The notes below the pieces were generated by a model. It ran no database searches, was not told the DNA's origin, and saw nothing but the letters and a program-made list of their open reading frames with translations. A stretch of DNA of 37,259 nucleotides from CAYONZ01 sp964405465 (GTDB lineage: Bacteria; Bdellovibrionota; Bdellovibrionia; Bdellovibrionales; JAMPXM01): the NCBI GenBank assembly GCA_964405465.1, contig CAYONZ010000033.1, forward strand, positions 1-37,259. The letters run 5' to 3'. Each line of letters opens with the position of its first letter. Position 1 is the first letter of the stretch. Shown piece after piece: positions 1 through 8,974 of this stretch. The position numbers were made by a program, and so were the translations under genes.

Positions 1-308
1 TGAGGAGAAACACCAAGATCTAACAAACTTTTGAGTTCGAGATAGCTTGAAACATCAAATCCATCAAGGTCAGCTTCAATTTGCCGAAGCAAATGCAAAT
101 TCGGATTTGATTTCATCGAATAGAACAAGAGGCAAGGCTGACTTGAAACTTCACTCCAAAGTGTTTTTATTTTTTTTGCACGCTCCGAAAAACCCTGAAG
201 TGAAAAAATAAAAAATGCAGCTCTTCTACCTTTTAAAAAGTTCCAATCATGATTCTTTACCCCAAATCGCTGCCAGAGATCAGGCTCAACTTCTCGCTTA
301 ATCTGCAC
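1..308 (-). CDS. Fold-type III PLP-dependent decarboxylase, N-terminal part (cut by window edge)
   Basis: About 102 codons of the amino end are present and the gene continues beyond base 1. Residues about 59-102 read CLLFYSMKSNPN, then LLRQIEADLDGFDVSS, then YLELKSLLDLGVSP. This matches the start of the alanine-racemase-like barrel of diaminopimelate, ornithine and carboxynorspermidine decarboxylases, where the pattern is Y-AVKANPN followed by GFDVAS and E. Lys66 in SMKSNPN is the expected PLP Schiff-base lysine. The start is a GTG at 308 with GGAGG five bases upstream. The substrate cannot be told from this fragment; LysA, SpeC and NspC types are all possible. It lies 159 nt downstream of mpl on the same strand with no clear terminator between them, so cotranscription is possible. 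Confidence 0.72.
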   Translation of the reverse strand, partial: MQIKREVEPDLWQRFGVKNHDWNFLKGRRAAFFIFSLQGFSERAKKIKTLWSEVSSQPCLLFYSMKSNPNLHLLRQIEADLDGFDVSSYLELKSLLDLGVSP

Positions 309-359
309 TTCGTCCTCCGATGACTCTGCTTATGATCAATACAACACTTCTCGTCCTTC

Positions 360-397
360 AGATTTCCACCCCAGATTTCCACCCCAGATTTCCAACC
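360..397. repeat. 13-bp tandem repeat, about three copies
   Basis: The unit AGATTTCCACCCC occurs perfectly at 360-372 and 373-385 and imperfectly at 386-397, between mpl and the decarboxylase gene. The rest of 309-467 shows no gene. Confidence 0.85.
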
Positions 398-467
398 TAA
401 ATTCCCAATGAAAGATCCCAGCCATAAGATCTCATTTTGGATATCACAATTAGAATCACGACTGAAT

Positions 468-1964
468 TCACAGCTTCGCTTCGGCTAAGTTCGTCAATAG
501 TTTTTCGTAAATCCCATCAAAGCCGCCATTACTCATGATCAAGACGGCATCGCCAGGTCGAGCTTCACTTCTAATATGACTTACGATCTCATCAGTTGAT
601 CCACAGAGATGCGCTCGAACATTTTTGGCTTTTAAATCACTGATTAGTTTTTCAGTATCAAAACGCTGATCCTCGGGGATGTTGGCCTGGTTAAATGCGG
701 GAGGAAGAAATAGGTCTTGCGCCACACTGAGTGCCTCAGCATAGTCATTTTGAAAAACATTTCGTCTTGAGGTGGCGGATCGCAACTCAAGAACTGAAAA
801 CACTCGCTTAAATTTCTTCTGTACAGTCTCAATAGTCGTACGTACAGCTGTTGGATGATGGGCAAAATCTTCGATCACTGTGATATTGTTCGGCCGCCCA
901 ATTATATCTTGGCGACGTTTAACGCCTTCGAATCTGGCAATTGCTGAGACCACCTGATCATGGTTCCATCCCAACTCTTCGCTTAAAGCATAGGCCGCTA
1001 AAATATTCTTTACATTGTACTCACCCATCAATCCAGTTTTGATGGTGGCGACCACTTGAACATCACCACCTGCGTCTGGAGAATTTGTGGGCGTCACATT
1101 TTTTGCTGAATTCTCTGGTTTCCCCTGTTTCACCGGTCTTACAATTTCAAAACTCATGCCCTCACCTTGCGCAAGATCTTGAATCTGTCGAGCTTGATAA
1201 TCGCCATGGTGCAAACCAAATGTTTTGATTCGTGGCGTGGCACAGTTACCCAAAATCGATTGGATATTTGGATCTTCAGCATTGGTCACCAGACAACCAT
1301 CTTGTGGAATAAGCTTTAAAAGCCTGATGAACGCGGCCTTCACCGCATCTAAATCTTTATAAATATCCGCGTGATCAAACTCGACACTGGTTAAAATCAC
1401 TGAGCGCGGACGATAGTGTACAAACTTTGGAACCTTATCAAAAAATGCTGTGTCGTATTCATCTCCTTCAATGACAAAAAAATGCCCCTTCGGAAGCTCA
1501 TAGCTCTTGGAAAAATTCTTAGGAATTCCTCCAATCATAAACCCTGGTGATTTTCCGCAGCAAGTTGCAATCCATGCCATCAAACTTGTTGTCGTTGTTT
1601 TGCCGTGAGTGCCAGAAACCACGATGCTATGCCGATCGGCGATCACCAACTCTCCCATGGCTTGCGGTAGACTGGTGTACGGAATATTTTTTTCAAGCAT
1701 TTCCTGTGCTTCTTCGAAATGCTTTGAAATCACATTGCCCACAATAATCAAATCAGGACGATTTTTTAGGTTTTCACGTTTGTAGCCCTGCATGATCTCA
1801 ATGCCCATATTGGCAATTTGCACCGACATCGGAGGATACACATTCTGGTCACTTCCGGTGACATGAAAACCACGATCTTTTAAAAGTCCCGCAAGCGAGG
1901 CCATCGCAGTTCCACAGATCCCCATCATATGTATGTGCGCACCCGGTTTTAGATTTGCTATCAC
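468..1964 (-). CDS. mpl: UDP-N-acetylmuramate:L-alanyl-gamma-D-glutamyl-meso-diaminopimelate ligase
   Basis: This cytoplasmic Mur ligase attaches recycled murein tripeptide directly to UDP-MurNAc using ATP. The N-terminal signature IHMMGICGTAMASLAGLL followed by GSDQNVYPPMS is characteristic of Mpl and not of MurC. The P-loop GTHGKTTT is at residues 118-125. EGDEYDTAFFDK and EFDHADIY in the middle domain and EDFAHHPTAV in the third are also Mpl-like. The protein is 498 residues against about 457 in E. coli; part of the excess is a low-complexity insert around residues 275-300. The start is GTG at 1964 and overlaps the upstream stop as GTGA, with AGGAG just before. It lies downstream of a serine hydrolase and ldcA. 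LdcA removes the terminal D-Ala from the tetrapeptide and Mpl reuses the tripeptide, so the three genes look like a recycling unit. Confidence 0.93.
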   Translation of the reverse strand: MIANLKPGAHIHMMGICGTAMASLAGLLKDRGFHVTGSDQNVYPPMSVQIANMGIEIMQGYKRENLKNRPDLIIVGNVISKHFEEAQEMLEKNIPYTSLPQAMGELVIADRHSIVVSGTHGKTTTTSLMAWIATCCGKSPGFMIGGIPKNFSKSYELPKGHFFVIEGDEYDTAFFDKVPKFVHYRPRSVILTSVEFDHADIYKDLDAVKAAFIRLLKLIPQDGCLVTNAEDPNIQSILGNCATPRIKTFGLHHGDYQARQIQDLAQGEGMSFEIVRPVKQGKPENSAKNVTPTNSPDAGGDVQVVATIKTGLMGEYNVKNILAAYALSEELGWNHDQVVSAIARFEGVKRRQDIIGRPNNITVIEDFAHHPTAVRTTIETVQKKFKRVFSVLELRSATSRRNVFQNDYAEALSVAQDLFLPPAFNQANIPEDQRFDTEKLISDLKAKNVRAHLCGSTDEIVSHIRSEARPGDAVLIMSNGGFDGIYEKLLTNLAEAKL

Positions 1965-3202
1965 AACTTCTCCTCACGAATAGATTCAACAATAAAATTG
2001 TGCATGAGCGGACGAAGTTTGACAAACTTTGAATTGGTACGCGTCGGATTCACTCGGTTAGACAGAATTACAACCAAAAGATCGCGCTTAGGATCAAACC
2101 ATAGTGAGGTTCCAGTAAAACCTGTATGTCCGACCGAGACCGGTGAAAAATAACGACCGCAGCTTGCTCTCAGTGGCGAGGGCATCATCAAACCCAAGGC
2201 CCAATCGCCAACCCCTTTCGGAATCGCGCGCTTTGCAAATCTTTGAACCGTTTGGGGCGAAGCCAGTTTTCTAGCTTTTGAACTTCGCGTGGTGGTCGAA
2301 GCCAAGAGGCTTTCACGAAAGAACAGTCCCCACTTCGAAAGATCTTCAATCGGACCAAAAAGCCCTGCCTGTGCCGCTACCCCACCTAAAGCCCAAGCAT
2401 TTTCATCATGAACCTCACCTTGCACGATTTTGTTTCGAAAGCCGCAATTCTCAGTGGGCGCATAATATTTGCGCGCGTACTTCGGTTTGTTATCGACATG
2501 ATAATGGGTGTGCGAGAGTTCAAGCCGCTCGGCCAAGTCTTGCCAAATATCCAAGAGAGGCATCTCGCGAACCTCTTCAAGAATATATCCTAAAATCAAA
2601 TAGTCTAAGTCCGAATAAACACTCTTTCGTTGACTCAGTTTTTCACATGAACCAATGGCTTCAACCAAAAGACCTCGCATCTGCTGCCACCTCTCCGCAC
2701 GCGAAAGCTTTAGGTCTAAACTCTGGTAAAAAGGTTGCCACCATGTCATGCCTGCAGAATGCGAAAGCAAATCCCGCACCCGAGAAAATTTTTGCAATTC
2801 TCCGCGATAGGGTGATTTGAATTCAGGAAAATACTGGCTCACGAGTCCTGTTAAACTCAATACTTCATCATCGACAGCTTGCATACAACTCGTCGTACCC
2901 ATAACGATCTTCGTGACTGAAGCCCAATCATAATACCGAAAGGTTTCCCCGACCTCGAGATCCAAAATTTTTTTACCTCGCAGATAAGCTTGAACACAAA
3001 AACCTGGTGTTGCCGTTTGCCAAATTTCGGATGGATGATTTTCAGCAAAATCTTCGGCCACACTGGCTACGACTGGCGATTTTTGTCCAACGACGGTACT
3101 CGCGGGACCACCTGCAATTGACCCACTGCTTGCAGGATCAACCAATTGCTCGCCTGAAACATTCGCAAGTTTATGCAAAAACAAATGATCGATAGCTTTC
3201 AC
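1961..3202 (-). CDS. Beta-lactamase-fold serine hydrolase (class C / PBP4*-like)
   Basis: This is a serine hydrolase of the class C beta-lactamase, carboxypeptidase and esterase superfamily. The SxxK motif is Ser95-Val-Thr-Lys98. The second motif is Tyr196-Ser-Asp198 in place of Tyr-x-Asn. The third is HTG in GHTGFTGTSLWFDP, where family members carry K/H-T/S-G. About 413 residues follow the chosen start. The GTG at 3202 overlaps the ldcA stop as GTGA and has GGAG eight bases upstream, so I prefer it to the in-frame ATG at 3223. No convincing signal peptide is seen from either start, which suggests a cytoplasmic enzyme. Placed between ldcA and mpl, it probably acts on muropeptides as an amidase, D,D-peptidase or esterase. 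That role is inferred from context, and resistance to beta-lactams should not be assumed. Confidence 0.82.
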   Translation of the reverse strand: MKAIDHLFLHKLANVSGEQLVDPASSGSIAGGPASTVVGQKSPVVASVAEDFAENHPSEIWQTATPGFCVQAYLRGKKILDLEVGETFRYYDWASVTKIVMGTTSCMQAVDDEVLSLTGLVSQYFPEFKSPYRGELQKFSRVRDLLSHSAGMTWWQPFYQSLDLKLSRAERWQQMRGLLVEAIGSCEKLSQRKSVYSDLDYLILGYILEEVREMPLLDIWQDLAERLELSHTHYHVDNKPKYARKYYAPTENCGFRNKIVQGEVHDENAWALGGVAAQAGLFGPIEDLSKWGLFFRESLLASTTTRSSKARKLASPQTVQRFAKRAIPKGVGDWALGLMMPSPLRASCGRYFSPVSVGHTGFTGTSLWFDPKRDLLVVILSNRVNPTRTNSKFVKLRPLMHNFIVESIREEKL

Positions 3203-4310
3203 AGTTTCACTCCGCTGGCACAAATCAATTCACGCTCTTCTAAGTTCAAAACCACACTCGTTCCAAATGGTACAGGACGCTGAATCTTGTCGTGCCCACT
3301 TTGTACACCCTTCAAAACAGGGATCGAAAGTGATTTGGCAAAACGCTCGATCACTGGCCAACGCAAATCTTGACCGTCTGGTTCAAATCCACCTGTGATG
3401 TCTCCGAACAATATAGCCTTTGCTTTTCTAAATTTTTTGGCCTGAGCAAACTGGGTAAACATTCGATCAAGGCGATAGCCCCGCTCGCCCACTTCTTCAA
3501 AGAAAAGAATTTTGCCATCCGTTTGCCATTCGCAATCCGTTGCAAGCGAGCTCTGCANNNNNNNNNNNNNNNNNNNNNNNNNNNNNNNNNNNNNNNNNNN
3601 NNNNNNNNNNNNNNNNNNNNNNNNNNNNNNNNNNNNNNNNNNNNNNNNNNNNNNNNNAAAAGAATTTTGCCATCCGTTTGCCATTCGCAATCCGTTGCAA
3701 GCGAGCTCTGCAGAGTCACAATATTGCCGCCACAAATTTCGCCACGGATTGGCTTTTTCTCTCGGGCGGCACTATTCATCGGGCGAAGATCTTCAAAAAC
3801 AATTGCCGCTTCTTCGGCAAAAACCAATCGCTTTAACTCTTTCGCATAGCGATCTGCTTTTTTTCGTGTCGTCAGCTGTGCCCCCATACGAAAAGCGACC
3901 GGTGCATGCAAGGTGGGCCAGAGCCAATTTTGATTCAAAAACAAATGAATAGAGGTGATATCACTTAAGCCTAAGAATAACTTGGCATCACCTGCTGGTT
4001 TTTTTAATTTGAGCAAATCGGGAAGCAAACGAATTGACCCATAACCGCCACGAAGGCACCAAACCGCCCGAGAATCAGGCGCCGTGAGCGCCGACTTCAG
4101 CATCTGAAACCGTGCCTCATCTGAATTCGAACTCAAAACATCGTCGCCAAAAATACCCTGTGGCACTCGCGGCACGAGGCCCCAGGAGCGAATGAACTCT
4201 TCAGCACTGCGAAGCTCTTCCTGGCCCGATCGAAACCCAGGTGCAACCAGATCAACCACGTCGCCTTGCTTGAGCCCTTGCCAGGCTTTCATTTTTATTT
4301 TCTTTTGCAT
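3199..4310 (-). CDS. ldcA: Murein tetrapeptide LD-carboxypeptidase (peptidase S66), split by a scaffold gap
   Basis: LD-carboxypeptidase removes the terminal D-Ala from L-Ala-D-Glu-mDap-D-Ala during cytoplasmic peptidoglycan recycling. The start region has the family pattern GDVVDLVAPGF, followed by CLRGGYGSIRLLPDL. The nucleophile serine lies in LGLSDITS, the glutamate in FFEEVGERGYRLDRM and the histidine in GVQSGHDK, giving the Ser-Glu-His triad known for LdcA and MccF. As written the gene is in two frames because of 100 Ns with an identical 55-bp sequence on both sides. Deleting 155 bases (100 + 55) joins the halves in frame and gives 318 residues, normal for the family. The ATG at 4310 has AAGGAGG upstream. 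It starts the ldcA-hydrolase-mpl set 59 nt after purF. Confidence 0.9.
3558..3657. other. Assembly gap (100 N) with duplicated 55-bp flanks
   Basis: Bases 3503-3557 and 3658-3712 are identical over 55 bp, on either side of exactly 100 Ns. This is what results when two contigs that overlap by one assembly k-mer are scaffolded without being merged. The true sequence is probably 155 bases shorter here. Confidence 0.95.
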
Positions 4311-4367
4311 CCTCGTCCTCCTTGACGGTTTTGCCTCTACGATTCTAAGCCGTTGCTAATCGTCCAG

Positions 4368-4459
4368 ATTCATTTCTCAGATTCATACTCTGATTCACTC
4401 TCAGATTCATTCTCTGATTCATTCTCTGATTCATTCTCTGATTCATTCTCTGATTCATA
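4368..4459. repeat. 12-bp tandem repeat encoding the acidic tail of PurF
   Basis: The unit GATTCATTCTCT repeats with a 12-bp period, with near-perfect copies starting at 4404, 4416, 4428 and 4440 and degenerate copies on both sides. On the minus strand it encodes Glu-Ser-Glu-Asn repeats. Because the period is a multiple of three, changes in copy number keep the frame. Confidence 0.92.
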
Positions 4460-5836
4460 CAAATCTGTAGGATATTTCAAATCAAAACATGCTGAACAAT
4501 AGCCCTGACCACTCGAGGCTTTCCCTTTTTGCCCAACAGCTTCCTGCAGCCCAGAAAGCGAAAGGTAAGCCAGCGAATCGGCCTCCACAAATCGGCAAAT
4601 CTCTGCAACGCTTTGTCTCGAGGCAATCAGTTCTTTTTTTTGTGGAGTATCGACGCCGTAATAACAAGGCCCCATCGTCGGTGGAGCGGCAATGCGCAGG
4701 TGAACCTCTTTCGCACCCGCTTGACGAATCAGCCCAATGATTTTTTTACTGGTTGTACCACGCACCAGCGAATCATCAATCACCACCACACGCTTGCCTT
4801 TTAGAACCGCCATCTGCGGATTGAGCTTGATACGCACTCCAAAATTACGAGTGTCTTTTTCTGGTTCGATAAAGGTACGTCCCACATAGTGGTTTCGAAT
4901 GATTCCCAGCTCAAAAGGCACTCCACTTTCTTGCGAGTACCCGATTGCAGCAGGCACTCCACTATCTGGAACCGGAATCACCACATCGGCCTCCAGCGGA
5001 TTCTCCTGAGCCAAAATTCGCCCAGCACTTTTTCGAGATTCATAAACACTTCGACCAAAAACAATGGAATCTGGCCTTGCAAAGTAGACATGTTCAAACA
5101 CACAAGAAGCTCGTTGATTCTTTCGCTGCATTTGCACCGAATGCGTGCCTTGAGAATCCACCCAGAAGATTTCACCGGGTTCAATCTCGCGAACAAATTT
5201 TGCCCCAATCAAATCAAAAGCACAGGTTTCACTGGCCACAACCCATGAATCATTCTCATCCGGCATCTGCCCTAAAACCAGAGGGCGAAAACCATAGGGA
5301 TCACGAATTGCAAACAAGGATTGTTTAGAAAGCAAAACCAAACTGAACGCACCATCAAGCTTCTCGAGTGCCTGCTCAAGGCACTTCACCAAGTCGTCAC
5401 TTCGATTTTGAGCAAGCAGATGCAACAAAACCTCAGTGTCGTTGCTACCGTGAAATATGGCGCCCGCATTTTGCAGTTCTTTACGAAGAATGTGAGCATT
5501 GACAATATTGCCATTGTGACCAACAGCGATTGGTCCATTCTTTAATTGCGCAGACAACGGTTGCGCATTGCCAAGCAGGTTTCCACCGGTGGTCGAATAG
5601 CGAACATGGCCAATCGCTGCACGACCTGAAAGGTTTTTGAAATCTTCTTCAGAAAACACGTCGGCAACAAGACCCAAGCCACGCTTAATACAATGGCGCC
5701 CTTGATCAAGGCTGACGATACCGGCCGCCTCTTGCCCTCTGTGCTGCAGAGCAAATAGCCCGAGATAGGTCAAGCGACTCGCATCTTTGTGATTGAAAAC
5801 GCCAAAGACACCGCACTTATCATCCCACCTCTTCAT
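4370..5836 (-). CDS. purF: Amidophosphoribosyltransferase (glutamine PRPP amidotransferase)
   Basis: PurF makes 5-phosphoribosylamine from PRPP and glutamine, the first committed step of purine synthesis. The protein begins MKRWDDK then CGVFGVF, so Cys8 would be the Ntn glutaminase nucleophile exposed by removal of a seven-residue propeptide. The PRPP loop is VVVIDDSLVRGTTS, residues about 350-363. Cys245, Cys391, Cys447 and Cys450 match the four cysteines that bind the 4Fe-4S cluster in the Bacillus subtilis enzyme, so this is the oxygen-sensitive, cluster-containing type. Residues about 460-488 form an acidic Glu-Ser-Glu-Asn repeat tail beyond the normal end, encoded by a 12-bp tandem repeat. 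It overlaps purL by ATGA. Confidence 0.96.
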   Translation of the reverse strand: MKRWDDKCGVFGVFNHKDASRLTYLGLFALQHRGQEAAGIVSLDQGRHCIKRGLGLVADVFSEEDFKNLSGRAAIGHVRYSTTGGNLLGNAQPLSAQLKNGPIAVGHNGNIVNAHILRKELQNAGAIFHGSNDTEVLLHLLAQNRSDDLVKCLEQALEKLDGAFSLVLLSKQSLFAIRDPYGFRPLVLGQMPDENDSWVVASETCAFDLIGAKFVREIEPGEIFWVDSQGTHSVQMQRKNQRASCVFEHVYFARPDSIVFGRSVYESRKSAGRILAQENPLEADVVIPVPDSGVPAAIGYSQESGVPFELGIIRNHYVGRTFIEPEKDTRNFGVRIKLNPQMAVLKGKRVVVIDDSLVRGTTSKKIIGLIRQAGAKEVHLRIAAPPTMGPCYYGVDTPQKKELIASRQSVAEICRFVEADSLAYLSLSGLQEAVGQKGKASSGQGYCSACFDLKYPTDLYESENESENESENESENESESESEYESEK

Positions 5837-8085
5837 GCTATTGCCCCTTCTGTGACCTGCCGAAAACCCTTCGCATACTCCCCAGCTATTTGGGCCAATG
5901 AAATATGAATCGCGTTTTCAATGATCAACTCGTCTTTGATAGTTTCACCCAGCCTGTGCATTTCAAGATTTTTTAAGTCCTTCAACTCAGCATTGAAAGC
6001 TTCAATAAATTTCAATTCGAGTTCTTTATCCAAAACAAAAATCACCTCGTAGAGGTGTTCGTAAAAAAGACTTTCAGGCGTTGCACTTCGGCGAACCATC
6101 TTCCACGATTTATCATCAACTTTCGCACCCACCGCAGAAGCCTGCGTTGAGACCGAAGAGCTTGCCAAGCACATACGTGCCAGTGTGTAGGCCAAACCAA
6201 ACTTGCCAACCACCCGAGAGCCACGCACTGCCGAATGGCGCGATAATTTTCTGGTCACACCAACGAATTTCAAAATTTCTTCGTCTTTGATTTGACCGCA
6301 AAATCCAATCTTGCGCTTCACCCGCTCTTGTAGGTATCCACCGGTTAAAATACCAGGAATTCTTAATAAATAAACGGCATCTCCAGTTTGTGTGAAACGA
6401 CTCGGAGGAATTTTTTCGATATCATCACGAAGACCAACCAGACCTGTGCTTGGCGTGGATGTGATATTCACGCCTTTTGTTTCATTGTAAAAGCTCACAT
6501 TGCCACTGATGATCGGTAGCCCTAAACCGCGACAAACAGTGTTCATACCATCAAGAGAAGCGACAAACTCGCTCATGATATTTTCTTTTTCTGGATTTCC
6601 AAAATTCAAACAGTCGGTCACCGCCAAGGCCTCAAATCCCTTTGCGGCAAGTTCCAATGCTGGATAAACAATCGCATCAAGTCCGCCGAGACGGGCATCC
6701 ATGCGCATCAAGTGCGGCCGGCAACCCAAGACCACTCCCAGCGCACGACCCGACTCAGGAAGCCGCACAACGCCGACACTTTCATCACATGCCATTCGTG
6801 TTGCTGCTCCGACATGCTGATCGTATTGCCTATAGATCCATTCTCGCGAAGAACCTCGCACATCTTTTAACAAACTCAAAAGAAAGCCAGACGCCTCAGG
6901 TAAACCGATCTTAAAATCTTGTTCTTGTGCCACACGATTTTTTTCAGTCCATGCTTTAAAGGGCCGTTCGTACATGGGCGCATGATCAACTAAAATAGCC
7001 GGGTCAATTTCAGTTAAAACTTCTTTATGCCACAAAAGTCGGACGTTTTTTGAATCATTCACCACACCAATTTGCACGGCATCAAGACCCCAGCGAGTGA
7101 AAATATTTTGTAAGGCTTGAAGCTTCTGCGGTTCACAAATCAAAAGCATGCGCTCTTGGCTCTCTGACAATAGAATTTCTTCTGGGCCCATCGTCGGATC
7201 GCGAAGAGGAACCTGATCTAGATTCAATTCGAGGCCCACTCCACCTTTGGCTGCCATTTCAAAACTTGAACTCGTAAGCCCCGCCGCACCCATATCTTGA
7301 ATGGCTACAACCAATCCCGCTTGCATGACTTCTAGACAAGACTCAATCAAAAGTTTTTCAAAAAATGGATCGCCAATCTGCACCGTGGGACGATTGCTTG
7401 CCGTGTTGTCGCCAAAAGACTCACTAGCCATACTCGCACCATGCACACCATCGCGCCCTGTTTTAGCACCAACGTAAACAACGGCATTCCATTGGCCTTT
7501 GGCTTGACTTAAAAAAATTGGATCGGTTTTGCCGAAGTACCCCACGGCCATCGCATTCACCAAAACATTTTGGTTGTAGCTTTCGTGAAACTCGGTTTGT
7601 CCAGTGATCGTAGGTACACCCACACAATTTCCATAACCGCCAATACCACGAACCACACCATCGACAATACTCTTCATGCGTGGAGCGGCCAATTCACCAA
7701 AACACAAATAATTAGCCAGCGCGATGGGACGAGCACCCATCGTAAAAATATCTCGCAAGATTCCGCCCACACCCGTCGCCGCCCCTTGGTATGGCTCAAT
7801 AAAACTCGGATGATTGTGACTCTCGATTTTAAAAGCAATCTTCTCGTCTTGCCCCAAATCGACAACACCGGCGTTTTCACCAAAACTCTGCAACACCCGA
7901 GGACTTTGACTGAAGATTTTTTTTAAATGAACTTTCGAACTTTTATACGAGCAGTGCTCACTCCACAGCGCCGAAAACAAAGCCCATTCTATTGATTTCA
8001 ACTCTCGCTTTAAAAGCGAGCAGGCTCTATCATATTCTTCTTGATTCATTCGATATTTTTTTAGTCGTGCCGCATGCTCGCTCAT
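5833..8085 (-). CDS. purL: Phosphoribosylformylglycinamidine synthase subunit II
   Basis: PurL is the ATP-dependent synthetase subunit that converts FGAR and ammonia to FGAM. The 750-residue length is that of the small Bacillus-type PurL, which needs PurS and PurQ; both are encoded directly upstream. Visible motifs are ALWSEHCSYKSSK near residue 40, then GENAGVVDLG, FKIESHNHPSFIEPYQGAATG, and later the repeated-domain motif DCLNFGNPE. The ATG at 8085 overlaps the purQ stop (ATGA) and AGGAGG lies just upstream. The complex channels ammonia from PurQ to PurL, so tight coupling of the three genes fits a fixed subunit ratio. Confidence 0.97.
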   Translation of the reverse strand: MSEHAARLKKYRMNQEEYDRACSLLKRELKSIEWALFSALWSEHCSYKSSKVHLKKIFSQSPRVLQSFGENAGVVDLGQDEKIAFKIESHNHPSFIEPYQGAATGVGGILRDIFTMGARPIALANYLCFGELAAPRMKSIVDGVVRGIGGYGNCVGVPTITGQTEFHESYNQNVLVNAMAVGYFGKTDPIFLSQAKGQWNAVVYVGAKTGRDGVHGASMASESFGDNTASNRPTVQIGDPFFEKLLIESCLEVMQAGLVVAIQDMGAAGLTSSSFEMAAKGGVGLELNLDQVPLRDPTMGPEEILLSESQERMLLICEPQKLQALQNIFTRWGLDAVQIGVVNDSKNVRLLWHKEVLTEIDPAILVDHAPMYERPFKAWTEKNRVAQEQDFKIGLPEASGFLLSLLKDVRGSSREWIYRQYDQHVGAATRMACDESVGVVRLPESGRALGVVLGCRPHLMRMDARLGGLDAIVYPALELAAKGFEALAVTDCLNFGNPEKENIMSEFVASLDGMNTVCRGLGLPIISGNVSFYNETKGVNITSTPSTGLVGLRDDIEKIPPSRFTQTGDAVYLLRIPGILTGGYLQERVKRKIGFCGQIKDEEILKFVGVTRKLSRHSAVRGSRVVGKFGLAYTLARMCLASSSVSTQASAVGAKVDDKSWKMVRRSATPESLFYEHLYEVIFVLDKELELKFIEAFNAELKDLKNLEMHRLGETIKDELIIENAIHISLAQIAGEYAKGFRQVTEGAIA

Positions 8086-8741
8086 TTCAGGCCTCCTGCA
8101 AAAAAAGCAAATCCATCACGACTTCCCATCCATTCTGCCATCGCTCTTTCAGGATGCGGCATGAGCCCTGCAACGTTGCCGGCTTCATTTTTCACACCGG
8201 CAATATCACCGATAGAGCCATTGGGATTATTGTCATAGGTCCACCAAACTTGTTTTTTATCTTGAAGCTTTTTGAGTTCATCGGCTGTCACGTGAAATCG
8301 GCCGTCGGCATGTGCGATTGGCAATCGAGCTTTGCTTCCCACCGCAGTTTTTGCAGCAAAAAGCGAATGACTATTTCGAAGTGTTAACCCCACCCAATCA
8401 TCAATAAAACGCAACTCTTTGTTTCGAGTCAAAACCCCAGGTAAAAGACCCGCTTCACATAAAATTTGAAAACCATTGCAAATACCCAAAATCGAAACAC
8501 CTCGCGCGGCGGACTCACGTACGGACTTCATCACTGGTGAGCGAGCGGCTAGAGCCCCAGACCGTAAATAGTCACCAAAACTAAAACCGCCCGGCAAAAC
8601 TAACGCATCAAATTCTTTGCTCTCAAAAAGATCTTGATGCCACAGCCAACGTGGCCGCAAACCTATTTTGTTTAACGCTTGATAAACATCGCGATCACAG
8701 TTGGTACCTGGAAATCGCAAAACCCCAACTCGAAGACTCAT
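8082..8741 (-). CDS. purQ: Phosphoribosylformylglycinamidine synthase subunit I (glutaminase)
   Basis: PurQ is the class I glutamine amidotransferase subunit of FGAM synthase and supplies ammonia to PurL. It starts with the typical VGVLRFPGTNCDRD. It has the oxyanion segment LPGGFSFGDYLRSG, the nucleophile elbow LGICNGFQIL, whose Cys is the nucleophile, and the closing MPHPERAM with catalytic His and Glu. At 219 residues it is of normal length. It overlaps purS upstream and purL downstream by 4 nt each. Confidence 0.97.
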   Translation of the reverse strand: MSLRVGVLRFPGTNCDRDVYQALNKIGLRPRWLWHQDLFESKEFDALVLPGGFSFGDYLRSGALAARSPVMKSVRESAARGVSILGICNGFQILCEAGLLPGVLTRNKELRFIDDWVGLTLRNSHSLFAAKTAVGSKARLPIAHADGRFHVTADELKKLQDKKQVWWTYDNNPNGSIGDIAGVKNEAGNVAGLMPHPERAMAEWMGSRDGFAFFAGGLK

Positions 8742-8974
8742 AACTTTGTCACCTCAAAGGTTTCAATCAAAGCATTACACAAGACAAACTCCGCCATTTC
8801 TTTAGCCTGGGAGAGCGCCAAAACCTCATCTTCAGTGGGCAAATCAACAATTACGAATTTACCAACCTGACACGAGGATATCGACATTCCATTTTGCCTA
8901 AGCGTCAATTCAACAGCTCTGCCTTGAGTGTCCAATACCTCTTTCTTGGGCATGATCTTTACACCTATTTTCAT
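8738..8974 (-). CDS. purS: Phosphoribosylformylglycinamidine synthase subunit PurS
   Basis: PurS is the small subunit that docks PurQ on PurL. The chosen 78-residue product begins MKIGVKIMPKKEVLDTQGRAVE, which matches the family start, and contains VGKFVIVDLP and the helical stretch that ends the fold. The ATG at 8974 overlaps the purC stop as ATGA and has GGGGAG upstream. A longer reading from 8989 would add MGESI, is not supported by an overlap, and is probably not used. Confidence 0.93.
   Translation of the reverse strand: MKIGVKIMPKKEVLDTQGRAVELTLRQNGMSISSCQVGKFVIVDLPTEDEVLALSQAKEMAEFVLCNALIETFEVTKL

Noticed and set aside
2278..2820. 180-residue open frame on the plus strand
   Set aside because: It lies antisense to the serine hydrolase gene, which has clear motifs.
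3199..4310. ldcA as a frameshifted pseudogene
   Set aside because: The frame change is explained exactly by the 100-N gap plus the 55-bp duplicate.
4368..4459. CRISPR-like array
   Set aside because: A direct 12-bp tandem repeat without spacers, inside purF coding sequence.
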